From: Thalassoroseus pseudoceratinae
Lineage (GTDB): Bacteria; Planctomycetota; Planctomycetia; Planctomycetales; Planctomycetaceae
Direction: 5' to 3'
NCBI RefSeq assembly: GCF_011634775.1
Contig: NZ_JAALXT010000009.1
Location: forward strand, 62,001-126,000
DNA length: 64,000 bases
Within the stretch, counting starts at the first letter, position 1, and each line of letters starts with the position of its first letter. The position numbers were made by a program, and so were the translations under genes. The notes beneath the pieces are model-generated. The model ran no database searches. It saw nothing but the letters and a program-made list of their open reading frames with translations, and was not told the origin of the DNA. Of this stretch, positions 54,245-64,000 are shown piece after piece.

Positions 54245-56461
54245 ATGTCGGTTTTTAAGAAAATTACGGAACTCGTTCGTCAGCGAAGCGGTCCACTGAC
54301 ACGGGAACTCTTGCTGCAACCGAGTCGGTTCGGTTTAGGAAAACTTCCCGAACGTTTGAAACCCGATGCCGTGACCGACATGGTCTGCGGCTACTGTTCG
54401 ACAGGTTGTAGTTTGCGGGTCCATTTGAAGGACTCGCAAGCCATCAACCTCACTCCCTCACCGCGTTACCCGGTCAACCTAGGGATGGCTTGCCCGAAGG
54501 GTTGGGAGGCGCTCACGGTATTGGATTCCCCGGAACGAGCCACTCGCCCTTTGCTACGAGACAATGCCGGCAAGCTGCAACCAGTTGACTGGCGCACTGC
54601 GATGACTCAATTCGTGACGCGGTTTCGGAATATTCAAAACACCTACGGAAACGATGCCGTCGCATTCCTGAGCACCGGCCAAATGGCCACGGAGGAAATG
54701 GCTTTCCTTGGGGCCCTTGCGAAATTCGGAATGGGCATGCTGCATGGTGACGGGAACACGCGGCAGTGTATGGCGACGGCGGTTGTCGCGTACAAACAGG
54801 CCTTTGGATTTGATGCCCCACCATATACTTATGCCGACTTCGAGGAATCCGATGTCATCGTCTTAGTTGGCAGTAATTTATGTATTGCGCATCCGATCAT
54901 GTGGGAACGCGTGATGCGGAATCCACATTCGCCGGAAATTATTGTCGTCGATCCGAGAATGACCGAGACCGCAATGAGTTCCACAATGCACTTGCCCGTG
55001 AAGCCTAAAGGCGATCAAGCCTTGTTCTATGGCATCGCTCGAATTTTGATCGAGAATGGGTGGGTCGATCACGACTTCATCGAGCAATCGACAAGCGACT
55101 TCGCTTCGTTCGCGGAATTCGTTCAGCAATTTGATGACGAACGCGTAACAAAAGAGACCGGACTCTCAAGTGAGCAAATCGACTCGTTCGCTGAACGCAT
55201 TCATCAGGGGAAACGGGTTTCGTTTTGGTGGACAATGGGGGTCAATCAATCTCATCAAGGTGTTCGCACGGCACAAGCAATGATCAACCTGGCGTTGATA
55301 ACTGGTAACATCGGGCGACCGGGGACCGGTGCAAATAGCATTACAGGGCAATGTAATGCTATGGGTTCTCGTCTCTTTAGTAATACGACCAATCTTCTAG
55401 GAGGACACGATTTCGCCAATGCGGAACATAGAGAGAAGATCGCAAATATCTTGGGCATCGATCCTAGTTTGATCCCGACTCAAAACAGTAAGCCTTACCA
55501 CAAAATCTTGGACGGAATTTTACGAGGAAAAATCAAAGGGCTTTGGGTGATCTGCACCAATCCCGCTCATTCTTGGATCAATCAGATCCAATGTCGAGAT
55601 ATTCTTGAACGGCTTGACTTCCTAGTCGTGCAAGACATGTATCAAACGACTGAGACAGCACAAATGGCCGACCTAGTTTTACCCGCTGCAGGTTGGGGCG
55701 AGAAGGAGGGGACATTCATTAACTCTGAACGCCGAATTGGTCGTTTGAAGAAAGTTCGGAAAGCTCCTGGCGAAGCCTTGTCTGACTTCCATATCTTTCG
55801 GCTGGTGGCCAACTACTGGGGATGTGAGGAGTTGTTCTCGGATTGGCAATCGCCAGCGGATGTGTTCCAAATTCTCAAGCGTTGTTCCACTGGACAACCG
55901 TGCGATATTACAGGGATTAGGGACTATGAAGCCGTTGACTCCCAAGGGGGGATTCAATGGCCTGCACCAGAACAGAATTCTGATCTGTGTCAAGAACGCC
56001 GACTGTTTGCCGATGGACGTTTCTATCATGCCGATGGTAAAGCGAAATTCATCTTTGATGAACCAAGCCCAATTCCCGAAATGCCCAACGAAAAGTACCC
56101 CCTTGTATTGTCGACCGGTCGTGGTTCTGCATCCCAATGGCATACGCAAACGCGGACACGTCAATCGGCGGTCTTGAGGAAGTTATACCCTGAACACACT
56201 TTCGTCGAACTGAATCCGAAGGACGCGAAAGAACTTGCCGTAGGTCCTCAAGATGAAGTTGTCGTCGAATCTCAACGGGGTGACATCCGTGCGAGAGTCG
56301 TGATCACACATGCGGTTCAACCGGGCCAAGTCTTCGTTCCTATGCACTACGAGGAAGCCAACCGCTTGACACTCGCGACGTTTGACCCTCATTCTCACCA
56401 GCCAGCCTACAAGGCCTGTGCTGTGCGAATCCGAAAATTTCTCCAACCGCAAACGAAATGA
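54245..56461 (+). CDS. nasA: Assimilatory-type nitrate reductase, molybdopterin catalytic subunit
   Basis: 738-residue molybdopterin oxidoreductase of the NasA/NarB/NapA group. N-terminal [4Fe-4S] ligands are C48, C51, C55 ([10 protein letters not shown]) and C83 (ACPKGW). [32 protein letters not shown] (its Cys is the likely Mo ligand), [34 protein letters not shown] and the C-terminal [12 protein letters not shown] complete the family pattern. There is no Tat signal, so the enzyme is cytoplasmic and assimilatory. It lacks the C-terminal [2Fe-2S]/flavin parts of some NasA proteins, so its electrons must come from another protein, probably the DmsBC-like fusion upstream. It is the last gene of the nitrate operon; the nearest gene is 189 bases upstream. 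Confidence 0.92.
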   Translation: MSVFKKITELVRQRSGPLTRELLLQPSRFGLGKLPERLKPDAVTDMVCGYCSTGCSLRVHLKDSQAINLTPSPRYPVNLGMACPKGWEALTVLDSPERATRPLLRDNAGKLQPVDWRTAMTQFVTRFRNIQNTYGNDAVAFLSTGQMATEEMAFLGALAKFGMGMLHGDGNTRQCMATAVVAYKQAFGFDAPPYTYADFEESDVIVLVGSNLCIAHPIMWERVMRNPHSPEIIVVDPRMTETAMSSTMHLPVKPKGDQALFYGIARILIENGWVDHDFIEQSTSDFASFAEFVQQFDDERVTKETGLSSEQIDSFAERIHQGKRVSFWWTMGVNQSHQGVRTAQAMINLALITGNIGRPGTGANSITGQCNAMGSRLFSNTTNLLGGHDFANAEHREKIANILGIDPSLIPTQNSKPYHKILDGILRGKIKGLWVICTNPAHSWINQIQCRDILERLDFLVVQDMYQTTETAQMADLVLPAAGWGEKEGTFINSERRIGRLKKVRKAPGEALSDFHIFRLVANYWGCEELFSDWQSPADVFQILKRCSTGQPCDITGIRDYEAVDSQGGIQWPAPEQNSDLCQERRLFADGRFYHADGKAKFIFDEPSPIPEMPNEKYPLVLSTGRGSASQWHTQTRTRQSAVLRKLYPEHTFVELNPKDAKELAVGPQDEVVVESQRGDIRARVVITHAVQPGQVFVPMHYEEANRLTLATFDPHSHQPAYKACAVRIRKFLQPQTK

Positions 56462-56517
56462 TTTCGGCGAGCCAATTGAACCCCTCCGTCAGTCTCGCAT
56501 TAGATGAAGTTGGGCGG

Positions 56518-59500
56518 TTACGGCCAGTCTTTCAAGCCAACGATCGGCAAAGCAAATTCAAATGACGCCCGCCAATTGTCTCGATCTGCGTCACGAAAAA
56601 CATTATAGATCAGTTTTTTAGGGCGCAGTTGAGGGTTATTGGGATCATAGCTTCGCAGTCCAAGATTCAGACCACCTTCATGGGGGTGATCGACATGGCG
56701 GTGCAAAATGAATGCATCGATATCATCCATTGCAGCCACCTTGCGATAGGCATAGCAATAGGCAGCCGCCTGTAATCGTTGCCCTTCGAGACCCGGTGGG
56801 GTGTGAAAGCCTTGTTCGCTGAGAATAATGCTACGTGGTGCACCTGCGAACTGCATTTCCGGTTGATGCATGAACGTCGTCAACACTTCGAGATTCTTGA
56901 ATGTCACTCTCGGGCTATCGGGTTGCGGTGTTGCGGATTTGTCCTCCCAGAACCTCGGGTCGAATAAATTCTCCGGGTATGGATGATACGCCAGATGCCA
57001 TTCCGGATTCCCACGCTCTTTGGTCACGGAGGCGAACCGTTCGAGAAAATCTCGTCCAGGAAACGATTTTAGTGGATGGCTTTTTTGGAACGGTATCGTC
57101 CAATGGTGCTCCAGCGAAACATAGATGCGTGCCCAGTCTGAAACCGTCCGAACAGCATCGTGGGACAGCTTGATGGCGTCTGCATAATCGTCGATGAATT
57201 CTTCCATCGTGACTTCACCACAATTTGACCACCACCAGTGAGAATTGACCTCATTGCCCATGATATAGCCGACGACGCGGCCGTTCGACGTATGAGCCCC
57301 GCTCCAACGATTGGCCATAAACTCCAACGCTGCCGACAAAGCCTCGCGACCGTCGGGCGTTACAGTGTTGAAAGCACTCAGGCGATTGGGGGCGTTAAGG
57401 TCATAGTCGGGATGCAGTAGGAAGTCGTTCTCACGCAAGTTAGGCGAGCGGTAAACCAACACCACAAGATACACCAACGCCCCGGAATCACTAAGCCGCT
57501 TGATCTTGGCATCCTGTTGCTCCACGTAACGGCGGTTGAAGGTAAACTTGCGACCGTTCCGCTCCCATGTCAGATTTTCTAATGAACCATCGGTTGCGAA
57601 CAACGACGTCAGGTTGAAGTTGTAGACCGCGTGCTTCACTCCGAGTTCAATGGCGTCCTCGGGAATTTCCACCTGGAGTCCCTTTTTGGAAGTTGTTACG
57701 GGGAATCTCGACGATCTGCGATTGTCCGACTGTTTGTCTTCAGTCGTCGTCGATTTCCCCGGTGCGTTACCGTTCGACTTTCGCTTGCGTTTGTTTGATC
57801 CGGCGGGTGTTGCCGGCAGCTTCAAGCAGTCATGGACCGTACCGTCTTTGCCGACGAGTCGAATCTCGGCAATCTCGACCTTGCCAGGACCTCGCGACGG
57901 ATCAACTCGGATCGCCAGCAACGGACTCTTCGTCGTGAAACTGACGGTGTACTTGTGCGTTGCACCATCATGCCGAACGTCGAAGACCTGGCTATGATGT
58001 GCCTTGAACGGTCCCGATTTCCGTTCCTGCCAGAAGACTTGTCCCTTGCCACTTGAATCCGACTTCATCGTGATATGTAACGTCCACGACTTCTCGCTGA
58101 TCGGCTTCGGCAGGCGATGACTGAGGTAAGGGTCTTTGCCTGTGCTGTTGACAATCAGCGAACTGTTGGACGCTGAGAGTGTGCAGGTGCCGCCAGGTCG
58201 CCAGCCCGCGACCGGTTTGCCGAACTGCTTCAGGTGCGGTTTCTTCGGAGTTGTTGCACCGCCTCTCAGCCCAGCTTTCCCTTCGTGAGTGACGTCGTAC
58301 TTCGACGGATCGAAATTGGGGTTCGGTAATGGCCGCACGGCTTGAGTGTCGATGAGATGCTGCTCGATCAGCCCATCAAGTTTCTTGACACGCTCCGGGT
58401 ACTTGTCAATGAGATTCGTTTGTTCGCCGATGTCATTCTTAAGATTGAATAGCTTGTAGCGATGCTTTTCGTTTTCACCGCCATGAAAAATGCGGATGAG
58501 TTTCCAGTCCCCACTGTGTACGCTGACCGATGGCGGTAGCCAGTCCGGAACACCGGGGGCGTGCGGGAAGTATGTAAAGATGGCCTCACGATTGAGTGAT
58601 TTGCCGTGCAACGCCGGGACGATGCTAATTCCGTCGAACTTCTGATTCGGCTTTGGCTGGATGGACAATAGATCGAGTAGTGTCGGGTAAAAGTCGCTGC
58701 TTTGAATGACCTCGTCGCTACGTGAACCGGCCTTGATTGATCCCGGTTGGACGACAATCGCGGGGCCTCTCACACCGCCTTCGTACATCGTTGCCTTGCC
58801 GCCGCGTAACGGTGCGTTGCTGGTTGCGGTCGTGCCATCGACCTCGTTGTACATGTTCCCGCCATTGTCCGACGCGAAGATGATGATTGTGTGGTCCGCG
58901 ATTCTCAGCCGGTCCAATGTGTCGAGCAGAGTCCCGACGGCGTCGTCCATACTCTTGATCATTGCCGCATACGTTGGGCTGCGTTGCGGGTCTTTCGGAT
59001 CGACCTGTTGACGATACTCCTCGATCAGCTCATGTTTCGCGTCGAACGGAGCGTGCACGCTGAACATCCAATAGTTTAGAAAGAACGGCTCGCTCTTGTG
59101 CTTTTCCATGAAGGCAACCGCCTCCTTGGCCATTCGATCTTCCAGGTGTTCGTCGGGAATGTCCGGGTCGTGATCGAAGTCCTTGAACTTCCACGGAGCG
59201 ACGTAACTGCCCGCCGGTCCGGGCCCTGGATGGTGGGGCACATCGACATCGAAACCATGCTGAAGCGGTGAGTACGGTTCCGGTCCAAGATGCCACTTGC
59301 CGAAGTGCCCGGTGGCATACCCGTTTTCCTGGAACATCTCGCCTAGCGTGTCGTAGTTCGTATCGAGTCGCGTGACAGACTTCGGGACAGTCGAAAACTT
59401 GCTAGGCGGTCCACTCTTGACCTCGGTCGCCTTCAGGACAACCTTCGGTAAATGGCAGTTCGGCGATGTGATTCCATGACGTGCGGGGCTGAGACCAGTC

Positions 59501-59772
59501 AGCACACTCGCTCGTGTCGGTGAGCACAATGGGCTCGACGAGTATGCTCGCGTGAACGTCATGCCTCGCTGGGCAAGCCGCTCGATGTTCGGTGTCTTGT
59601 AAAGGGTTGTCGTTCCGAACAACGTCGTATCACTCCAACCGAGATCGTCGGCGAGGATGAAAACCACGTTTGGCTTCCGTTTGGCAGTTTCTGCCATGGC
59701 GTCGCCATTAGCGACCAAGAGCCACGGAAAGACAGTCAGGGCGAGAAGACCCAATCGGAGGCGTGTATTCAT
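56518..59772 (-). CDS. Sulfatase fused to a DUF5722 (glycoside-hydrolase-like) domain
   Basis: 1,084 residues from ATG 59772, which opens a signal peptide ([21 protein letters not shown]); the frame runs on to 59892. Residues about 33-480 are a sulfatase with ADDLGWSD (metal site) and CSPTR (Cys83, formylglycine precursor), then [20 protein letters not shown] and LYNLK-type segments. A beta-sandwich-like part (about 500-640) follows, then a basic low-complexity linker (about 650-690). The remainder is DUF5722 ([51 protein letters not shown]), a presumed TIM-barrel glycosidase in which NEV and EQG are plausible catalytic acids. The chain may remove a sulfate and cleave the same glycan. Confidence 0.88.
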   Translation of the reverse strand: MNTRLRLGLLALTVFPWLLVANGDAMAETAKRKPNVVFILADDLGWSDTTLFGTTTLYKTPNIERLAQRGMTFTRAYSSSPLCSPTRASVLTGLSPARHGITSPNCHLPKVVLKATEVKSGPPSKFSTVPKSVTRLDTNYDTLGEMFQENGYATGHFGKWHLGPEPYSPLQHGFDVDVPHHPGPGPAGSYVAPWKFKDFDHDPDIPDEHLEDRMAKEAVAFMEKHKSEPFFLNYWMFSVHAPFDAKHELIEEYRQQVDPKDPQRSPTYAAMIKSMDDAVGTLLDTLDRLRIADHTIIIFASDNGGNMYNEVDGTTATSNAPLRGGKATMYEGGVRGPAIVVQPGSIKAGSRSDEVIQSSDFYPTLLDLLSIQPKPNQKFDGISIVPALHGKSLNREAIFTYFPHAPGVPDWLPPSVSVHSGDWKLIRIFHGGENEKHRYKLFNLKNDIGEQTNLIDKYPERVKKLDGLIEQHLIDTQAVRPLPNPNFDPSKYDVTHEGKAGLRGGATTPKKPHLKQFGKPVAGWRPGGTCTLSASNSSLIVNSTGKDPYLSHRLPKPISEKSWTLHITMKSDSSGKGQVFWQERKSGPFKAHHSQVFDVRHDGATHKYTVSFTTKSPLLAIRVDPSRGPGKVEIAEIRLVGKDGTVHDCLKLPATPAGSNKRKRKSNGNAPGKSTTTEDKQSDNRRSSRFPVTTSKKGLQVEIPEDAIELGVKHAVYNFNLTSLFATDGSLENLTWERNGRKFTFNRRYVEQQDAKIKRLSDSGALVYLVVLVYRSPNLRENDFLLHPDYDLNAPNRLSAFNTVTPDGREALSAALEFMANRWSGAHTSNGRVVGYIMGNEVNSHWWWSNCGEVTMEEFIDDYADAIKLSHDAVRTVSDWARIYVSLEHHWTIPFQKSHPLKSFPGRDFLERFASVTKERGNPEWHLAYHPYPENLFDPRFWEDKSATPQPDSPRVTFKNLEVLTTFMHQPEMQFAGAPRSIILSEQGFHTPPGLEGQRLQAAAYCYAYRKVAAMDDIDAFILHRHVDHPHEGGLNLGLRSYDPNNPQLRPKKLIYNVFRDADRDNWRASFEFALPIVGLKDWP

Positions 59773-60162
59773 AAATGCCACATCGAAAACGCTTGGACAG
59801 TGTGACGCTCGGTAACTGAATCGTGGTGCGTCTGGAGAGTTCGTCAGTCTACTTGTTCGACCAGGGTTCTCAAAGCCTCTGGAATTCCTCATTTGTCGGG
59901 GTTAGCGTATTTGCGAATTCGACCGAATTATCAAGTGTCATAATGTTTACATCCAGGGCGAACTGCTCCGTCGATTGGGACGTAAAGGCGTCTATCAAGC
60001 ATATTGGGCTATCCCATTGCTTTTTCGTGCTTGCTGAGCGAAACGCCTTTGTCAACAATACACGGGCCAGTCGATCTACTGAATCAAAATTTGAGTCTTA
60101 CACAGAGTACGAGGCACGTTCAGCGCTGGACGCCTCCGTACAAACATTGGAATACGCTACTG
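59773..60162. other. Divergent intergenic region, sulfatase-DUF5722 / ppc
   Basis: 390 bases between divergent starts. It should contain both promoters, but no convincing promoter or other element was found. Confidence 0.4.
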
Positions 60163-62859
60163 ATGACCACACCACGGAGTGAGAAAACGCTGACGTATCT
60201 TGTGGAGTTGTTGGACCTTGTCGTTCGAGAACAGGTGGGAGAATCGCTGGCCGACGTCATGCAGCGGATTCGACGCTTGGCAATTGAACGCCGTGCCGGA
60301 TTGCCGGATGCGGAAAAGCGTCTCGTTCAAACTTTGAAAGACCTGGAACCAGGTGAACTGCGTGCAGTCATTCGTTGGCTGAGTATGTTTTTCGATTTGG
60401 CAAATGCGGCGGAAGACCAACTCCGGATCGACGTGCTCGGTGAGCGGGACCGAGAATCCAGTGCCCGCGGGGTTGCTCGAAAAGAATCCATCGCAGGGGC
60501 ACTCGCCGAACTTCACGATCACGGTCTATCGGCTGCGGAAGTGCAACGTTGGCTCGATCGCCTCGAAATCCAACCGGTCTTCACCGCCCACCCGTCTGAA
60601 GCGAAACGCAGGACGACACGGCAGTTATTGCGTTCAATTCGCGAAATGCTTCCGGCCATTGAAACCGGTCACACTGCCGACGTTGAAGCAGAACTGTTGG
60701 CCGTCATGACCGTGCTTTGGCAAAGCGACTTGGTTCGGCCAGAACGACCGCCCGTGATGAGCGAAGTCAGTCGTGGTCTGTACTTTGCGTCCACGTTGTG
60801 GGTCGTCATCCCTCGCGTGTTCCGAGAACTGCGAGAGGCACTCCGTAACACTTATCCGAACCACCATTTTAACATCCCCAAAATTCTCTCGTTCGGCACT
60901 TGGATCGGTGGAGACCGGGATGGGCACCCGTTCGTCACAGCAGACATCACGCGGCAGGCATTTGCCCGATTGCGACGTGCGGCTCTCGAGAGACATCGTG
61001 AGATGTGCCGAGAGTTGAAAGGTCAGATCGTCATTTCCGATCAGCAAGTGGCCCCGGCAGATCTTCTTCGTGAGAAAATCGGTCAATGTTGCCAAGAGAT
61101 TCCTGGGCTTGAAGAGGCCATCTCGTCGATTTCCCGCTCGGAAACTTACAAACGCTTTCTCGGTGTCATCGAATTTCGCATTGATCGAAGCCTTGAAGCG
61201 ATTGATCGGGGCGAAATCGTTGCCGGGAGTTATTCGACGGTCGACGAGTTTCGCGACGACCTTCAGCAACTCTTTTCCAGTGTGACTCAGGATCGCGGCG
61301 AACGGATTGCGAATCAGTTCATACTCCCTTGGATCGATTTGACTCAGACATTCGGATTTCATTTTGCCGCGTTGGACGTGCGGCAGAATTCGGTAGTCCA
61401 TCAGCAATGTGTCGACGACGTACTGTCATTACAGACGGCTTCAAACCAGGAATCTCTCTCCGATGATGCATTCCCACATGAACCACCAGACCATGTTGAT
61501 ATCGAGCAACTTAGTGAGGAGTCTCAAGAAGTCTTCAGAACGTTCATGTTGCTCGCGAATACCACGGATGCTTGGGGACGTGAGGCCGTCGGCGTTTACA
61601 TCATCAGTATGACGCATTCGGCGAAAGACGTTCTGAATGTGCTATGGCTCTGGCGGACGGCTTGGAAGCAAGTCCACGGAGATGAAAGTCGCCTAGCAGC
61701 ACTTCCGATTGTCCCATTGTTTGAAACGATTGAGGACCTGCAGAATTCGGCTGCGATTCTACAGGAATTACTCGACAACGACCAGTATCGCGAATATCTC
61801 AACTCCACCAATCAACGCGATCAGATTGTCATGGTGGGCTATTCCGATAGCACGAAAGATGGCGGGTACCTCACGGCGTGTTGGGAACTCTATCAAGCGC
61901 AAGAACAGCTCGCGGAGACGGCTCAGCGTCAGCATATTGGCTTGACGATCTTCCATGGCCGTGGGGGAGCCTTGGGGCGTGGTGGCGGACCGGCGGCACG
62001 GGCAATTCGTTCGCTTCCCCAGGAATCCGTTGGCGGACGTATTCGCGTGACGGAACAAGGCGAAGTGCTTTCCGAGCGTTATGACAACGCAGTGATTGCT
62101 CATCGTCACATTGAGCAACTCCTCAATGCGACCCTTCTTGTGAGCGCGGGAGCCAAACAGGAGACCAGTCCGGAATGGGCGGAGATTATGGAAGAACTCT
62201 CCCACGCATCGCTGAGCAAGTATCGGTCACTGATCGAAGACACCGGTTTCCTGGAATACTTTGACCGGGCAACACCGATTAGTGAAATCGAGACCTTGCC
62301 AATCGGTTCCCGCCCCTCTCGACGGGGAAAGCGTCGAACATTGACGGATCTTCGTGCAATCCCTTGGACGTTTGCGTGGACACAGTCCCGTCACTTGCTC
62401 CCTGCTTGGTTCGGATTGGGCACTGCGATTCGGAGCTATGTCGACCGTAATGATTCATCGTGGTCGACTTTGTGTCGCATGTATGAGCAGTGGCCAATGT
62501 TCCGGGCTCTCATCGACAATGCAGAACTGGCACTCGCGAAGACCGACATGCAGATTGCTCAGGAGTATGCATCACTAGCACCGGAGACGAGCGGACCAAA
62601 ACTCTGGGAGATCATCTCGACCGAATTCAGTTTGGCTCGAGGGGCGGTGTTGATGATCAAAGAGAACAACGAACTCTTAGACGATGTGGAATGGCTCAAA
62701 AGCGCGGTTCGCAGCCGAAATCCTTACGTGGATCCACTGAACCTCGCTCAAATCATTCTACTAAGTCGCATACGCCATCAGCCGGACGATGACGACTTGA
62801 CTCAACTCGTCAGACTAGCAATCCAGGGCATCGCGGGTGGATTAAGAACGACCGGATAA
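60163..62859 (+). CDS. ppc: Phosphoenolpyruvate carboxylase
   Basis: 898-residue cytoplasmic enzyme that converts phosphoenolpyruvate and bicarbonate to oxaloacetate. Active-site blocks are unmistakable: VFTAHPSEAKRRT (catalytic His), FGTWIGGDRDGHPFVT, MVGYSDSTKDGGYLTACW and the PEP-binding FHGRGGALGRGGGPAARAI. The C-terminus ends RNPYVDPLNLAQIILL and GIAGGLRTTG, as usual. The frame is open to 60004; the ATG at 60163 gives a normal-length N-terminus but has no strong ribosome-binding site. Residue blocks for aspartate/malate inhibition were not examined. It is a single gene without an evident operon partner. Confidence 0.96.
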   Translation: MTTPRSEKTLTYLVELLDLVVREQVGESLADVMQRIRRLAIERRAGLPDAEKRLVQTLKDLEPGELRAVIRWLSMFFDLANAAEDQLRIDVLGERDRESSARGVARKESIAGALAELHDHGLSAAEVQRWLDRLEIQPVFTAHPSEAKRRTTRQLLRSIREMLPAIETGHTADVEAELLAVMTVLWQSDLVRPERPPVMSEVSRGLYFASTLWVVIPRVFRELREALRNTYPNHHFNIPKILSFGTWIGGDRDGHPFVTADITRQAFARLRRAALERHREMCRELKGQIVISDQQVAPADLLREKIGQCCQEIPGLEEAISSISRSETYKRFLGVIEFRIDRSLEAIDRGEIVAGSYSTVDEFRDDLQQLFSSVTQDRGERIANQFILPWIDLTQTFGFHFAALDVRQNSVVHQQCVDDVLSLQTASNQESLSDDAFPHEPPDHVDIEQLSEESQEVFRTFMLLANTTDAWGREAVGVYIISMTHSAKDVLNVLWLWRTAWKQVHGDESRLAALPIVPLFETIEDLQNSAAILQELLDNDQYREYLNSTNQRDQIVMVGYSDSTKDGGYLTACWELYQAQEQLAETAQRQHIGLTIFHGRGGALGRGGGPAARAIRSLPQESVGGRIRVTEQGEVLSERYDNAVIAHRHIEQLLNATLLVSAGAKQETSPEWAEIMEELSHASLSKYRSLIEDTGFLEYFDRATPISEIETLPIGSRPSRRGKRRTLTDLRAIPWTFAWTQSRHLLPAWFGLGTAIRSYVDRNDSSWSTLCRMYEQWPMFRALIDNAELALAKTDMQIAQEYASLAPETSGPKLWEIISTEFSLARGAVLMIKENNELLDDVEWLKSAVRSRNPYVDPLNLAQIILLSRIRHQPDDDDLTQLVRLAIQGIAGGLRTTG

Positions 62860-62979
62860 ACTCGAAATTGCAGCATGCGAGAATAGTCTACACTTGATCG
62901 CAGCACGTTCCGTTACTAGGTAGAAACTGTACTGCTAACATTTCCGTCGTTGCAATTTCTAGTGGTCTGAAAACTCAAA

Positions 62980-64000
62980 TCACTCGCGGAGCCGATCCGT
63001 TTCAACGGACCGGCTCCATTGCTTCAAAAGTTCTTTCATCCTGGCAATTCGTTCGGGATGCTTTTGGGCTAGATCGTTTGTCTCCGCAGGATCGTTGGCC
63101 AAGTGATAGAGTGCGGGCGGCCGGTCGGAGTCCATGGGATTTGTCTTGCGAGTCACGAAGGGAAGAACAAATTTCCAATCGCCGTCTCGTACCGCGGCGT
63201 TGTGCGTGTAATTCGGTCGGCCACGATTCCACTGCCAATACCGCACCGGCGATTCCCGATGTTGTCCGACGAGCAACGGGGCGAAACTGTCGCCATCGAG
63301 ATTCGACGGAGACTCAGCCTCGATGTTACAGAGTTCCAGAACTGTGGGAACAAGATCGACGAAGTGCACCACATTGTCGATCTTCCGGGGACGAAAATGC
63401 CCCTTCCACTGGACGATCAGAGGAACGTGGATGCCGCCTTCATAGATTTCGTATTTGGTACCACGAAGAACTCCATTGAACCGAGTCCCAGTGATCGGGT
63501 CGGGACCGTTATCGCTGGCGAAGATGACGATCGTTTGCTCGGACAGCTTCAAACGGTCCAATTCCTCGAGTAATTGACCGATGCCACGATCCATAATTTC
63601 GATCATCGCGTAGATTGTTGCTGTCGATTTATCGAGCCCCCGCTGCTGGTAGAACGCGACACGCTCCGCTGGTGCTTCCAATGGCCGGTGAGGAGCATAG
63701 TGGGCCAGATGCAGAAAGAACGGTTCGTCCCGATGTCGCCGTACGAACTCAATTGCCCGTTGTGACAGATCGTCCGTCAAGTACGTGTCGGTCACTTCAG
63801 CGATCTGCCGATTCACGGTGAGCGAGTACCGAAAATACGAAAGGTCCTGGGAGCCGCTGAATCCCTCGAACTCATCAAAGCCGTGGTGCAACGGACCGAA
63901 TTCTTCCCCCGTGCCGCAATGCCATTTGCCGATCAAGCCGGTCGTATACCCCTGGGGTTTCAGCATTTCGGCGAGTGTGATTTCCTCGTGCTTCAAACGC
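62980..64000 (-). CDS. Sulfatase, N-terminus cut by the window end
   Basis: The C-terminal 340 or so residues of a formylglycine-type sulfatase continuing beyond base 64000. Visible are RLKHEEITLAEMLKPQGYTT, GLIGKWHCG (the GKWH active-site block), HYAPHRPLEAP, IVIFASDNGPDP (metal ligands Asp-Asn), YEGGIHVPLIVQWKG and the usual C-terminal YHLANDPAETNDLAQKHPERI. The CxPSR/CxPTR nucleophile site lies outside the window. The subfamily resembles arylsulfatase A/choline-sulfatase-type planctomycete enzymes. It converges on ppc; the gap of 120 bases shows no clear terminator. Confidence 0.9.
   Translation of the reverse strand, partial: RLKHEEITLAEMLKPQGYTTGLIGKWHCGTGEEFGPLHHGFDEFEGFSGSQDLSYFRYSLTVNRQIAEVTDTYLTDDLSQRAIEFVRRHRDEPFFLHLAHYAPHRPLEAPAERVAFYQQRGLDKSTATIYAMIEIMDRGIGQLLEELDRLKLSEQTIVIFASDNGPDPITGTRFNGVLRGTKYEIYEGGIHVPLIVQWKGHFRPRKIDNVVHFVDLVPTVLELCNIEAESPSNLDGDSFAPLLVGQHRESPVRYWQWNRGRPNYTHNAAVRDGDWKFVLPFVTRKTNPMDSDRPPALYHLANDPAETNDLAQKHPERIARMKELLKQWSRSVETDRLRE

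Noticed and set aside
60634-61407. A 257-codon open frame antisense to ppc
   Set aside because: The ppc frame carries all PEPC motifs; the antisense frame has no recognisable features or ribosome-binding site.
1-64000. CRISPR arrays, tRNA/rRNA genes, insertion sequences or prophage
   Set aside because: No regularly spaced repeats, transposase or integrase motifs, or cloverleaf-forming sequences were recognised by eye; a dedicated scan could still find a tRNA.

Overview
The window looks like chromosomal DNA of a planctomycete (phylum Planctomycetota, Pirellula/Gimesia-like). I infer this from family content seen by eye: three formylglycine-type sulfatases, a DUF1559 type II pseudopilin with an adjoining small lipoprotein, and DUF1080, DUF4886, DUF5722, DUF3386, DUF4198/Kelch, PQQ-propeller and ceramidase-like proteins. 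No rRNA, tRNA, CRISPR array, phage or insertion sequence was recognised. Gene starts were chosen from ribosome-binding sites, signal peptides and family N-termini, so several lie inside longer open frames.

Layout. (1) 0.2-2.0 kb: a DEAD-box RNA helicase with a C-terminal RNA-binding domain. (2) 2.5-22.3 kb: a carbohydrate locus with a sodium:solute symporter, HEAT-sialidase, two SDR dehydrogenases, a Gfo/Idh/MocA oxidoreductase, a LamG glycosidase-like protein, a propeller lactonase, an HpaI-type aldolase, DUF4886, a Tat-exported pyruvyl-transferase-family protein, a GH43-like propeller, DUF1080, a frameshifted ceramidase-like enzyme and an MLE/OSBS-type enolase-superfamily enzyme. Together they could oxidise a sugar through lactone and acid to an aldol cleavage. 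(3) 22.3-26.4 kb: YaiI, DNA polymerase IV, a prolyl-4-hydroxylase-like enzyme and an iduronate-sulfatase-like enzyme. (4) 26.6-31.9 kb, minus strand: a probable operon of DUF1559, lipoprotein, PQQ propeller, DUF4198-Kelch and DUF3386. A Fur-box-like palindrome lies upstream. (5) 32.7-36.9 kb, plus strand, divergent from (4): three translationally coupled genes for an SbnA-like synthase, an FAD/NAD(P)-binding protein and a Y4yA/SbnH-like PLP decarboxylase, a candidate amino-acid-derived metabolite or siderophore-precursor pathway. (6) 37.0-42.7 kb: an ECF42-type sigma factor followed by six tightly packed genes of YCII (DGPF), VOC, DinB and DUF1579 families, with a promoter candidate in between. 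(7) 43.2-45.2 kb: a two-lobed alpha/beta hydrolase.

(8) 45.3-56.5 kb: a complete nitrate assimilation island. A NarX-like sensor kinase and FixJ-like regulator diverge from a NarK transporter, a four-module nitrite reductase (siroheme core, rubredoxin, Rieske, FNR-type reductase in one chain), a fused DmsB-DmsC-like membrane electron donor and a NasA/NarB-type nitrate reductase. The regulator/transporter gap carries three dyads. (9) 56.5-64.0 kb: a sulfatase fused to a DUF5722 domain, phosphoenolpyruvate carboxylase, and a sulfatase cut by the window end.

The strongest candidates for new biology are the single-chain nitrite reductase with its membrane-fed nitrate reductase partner, the SbnA/FAD/Y4yA trio beside a Fur-like site, and the ECF42 regulon built from composite YCII proteins. 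All functional statements rest on reading the sequence and on knowledge of the families; no searches were run.
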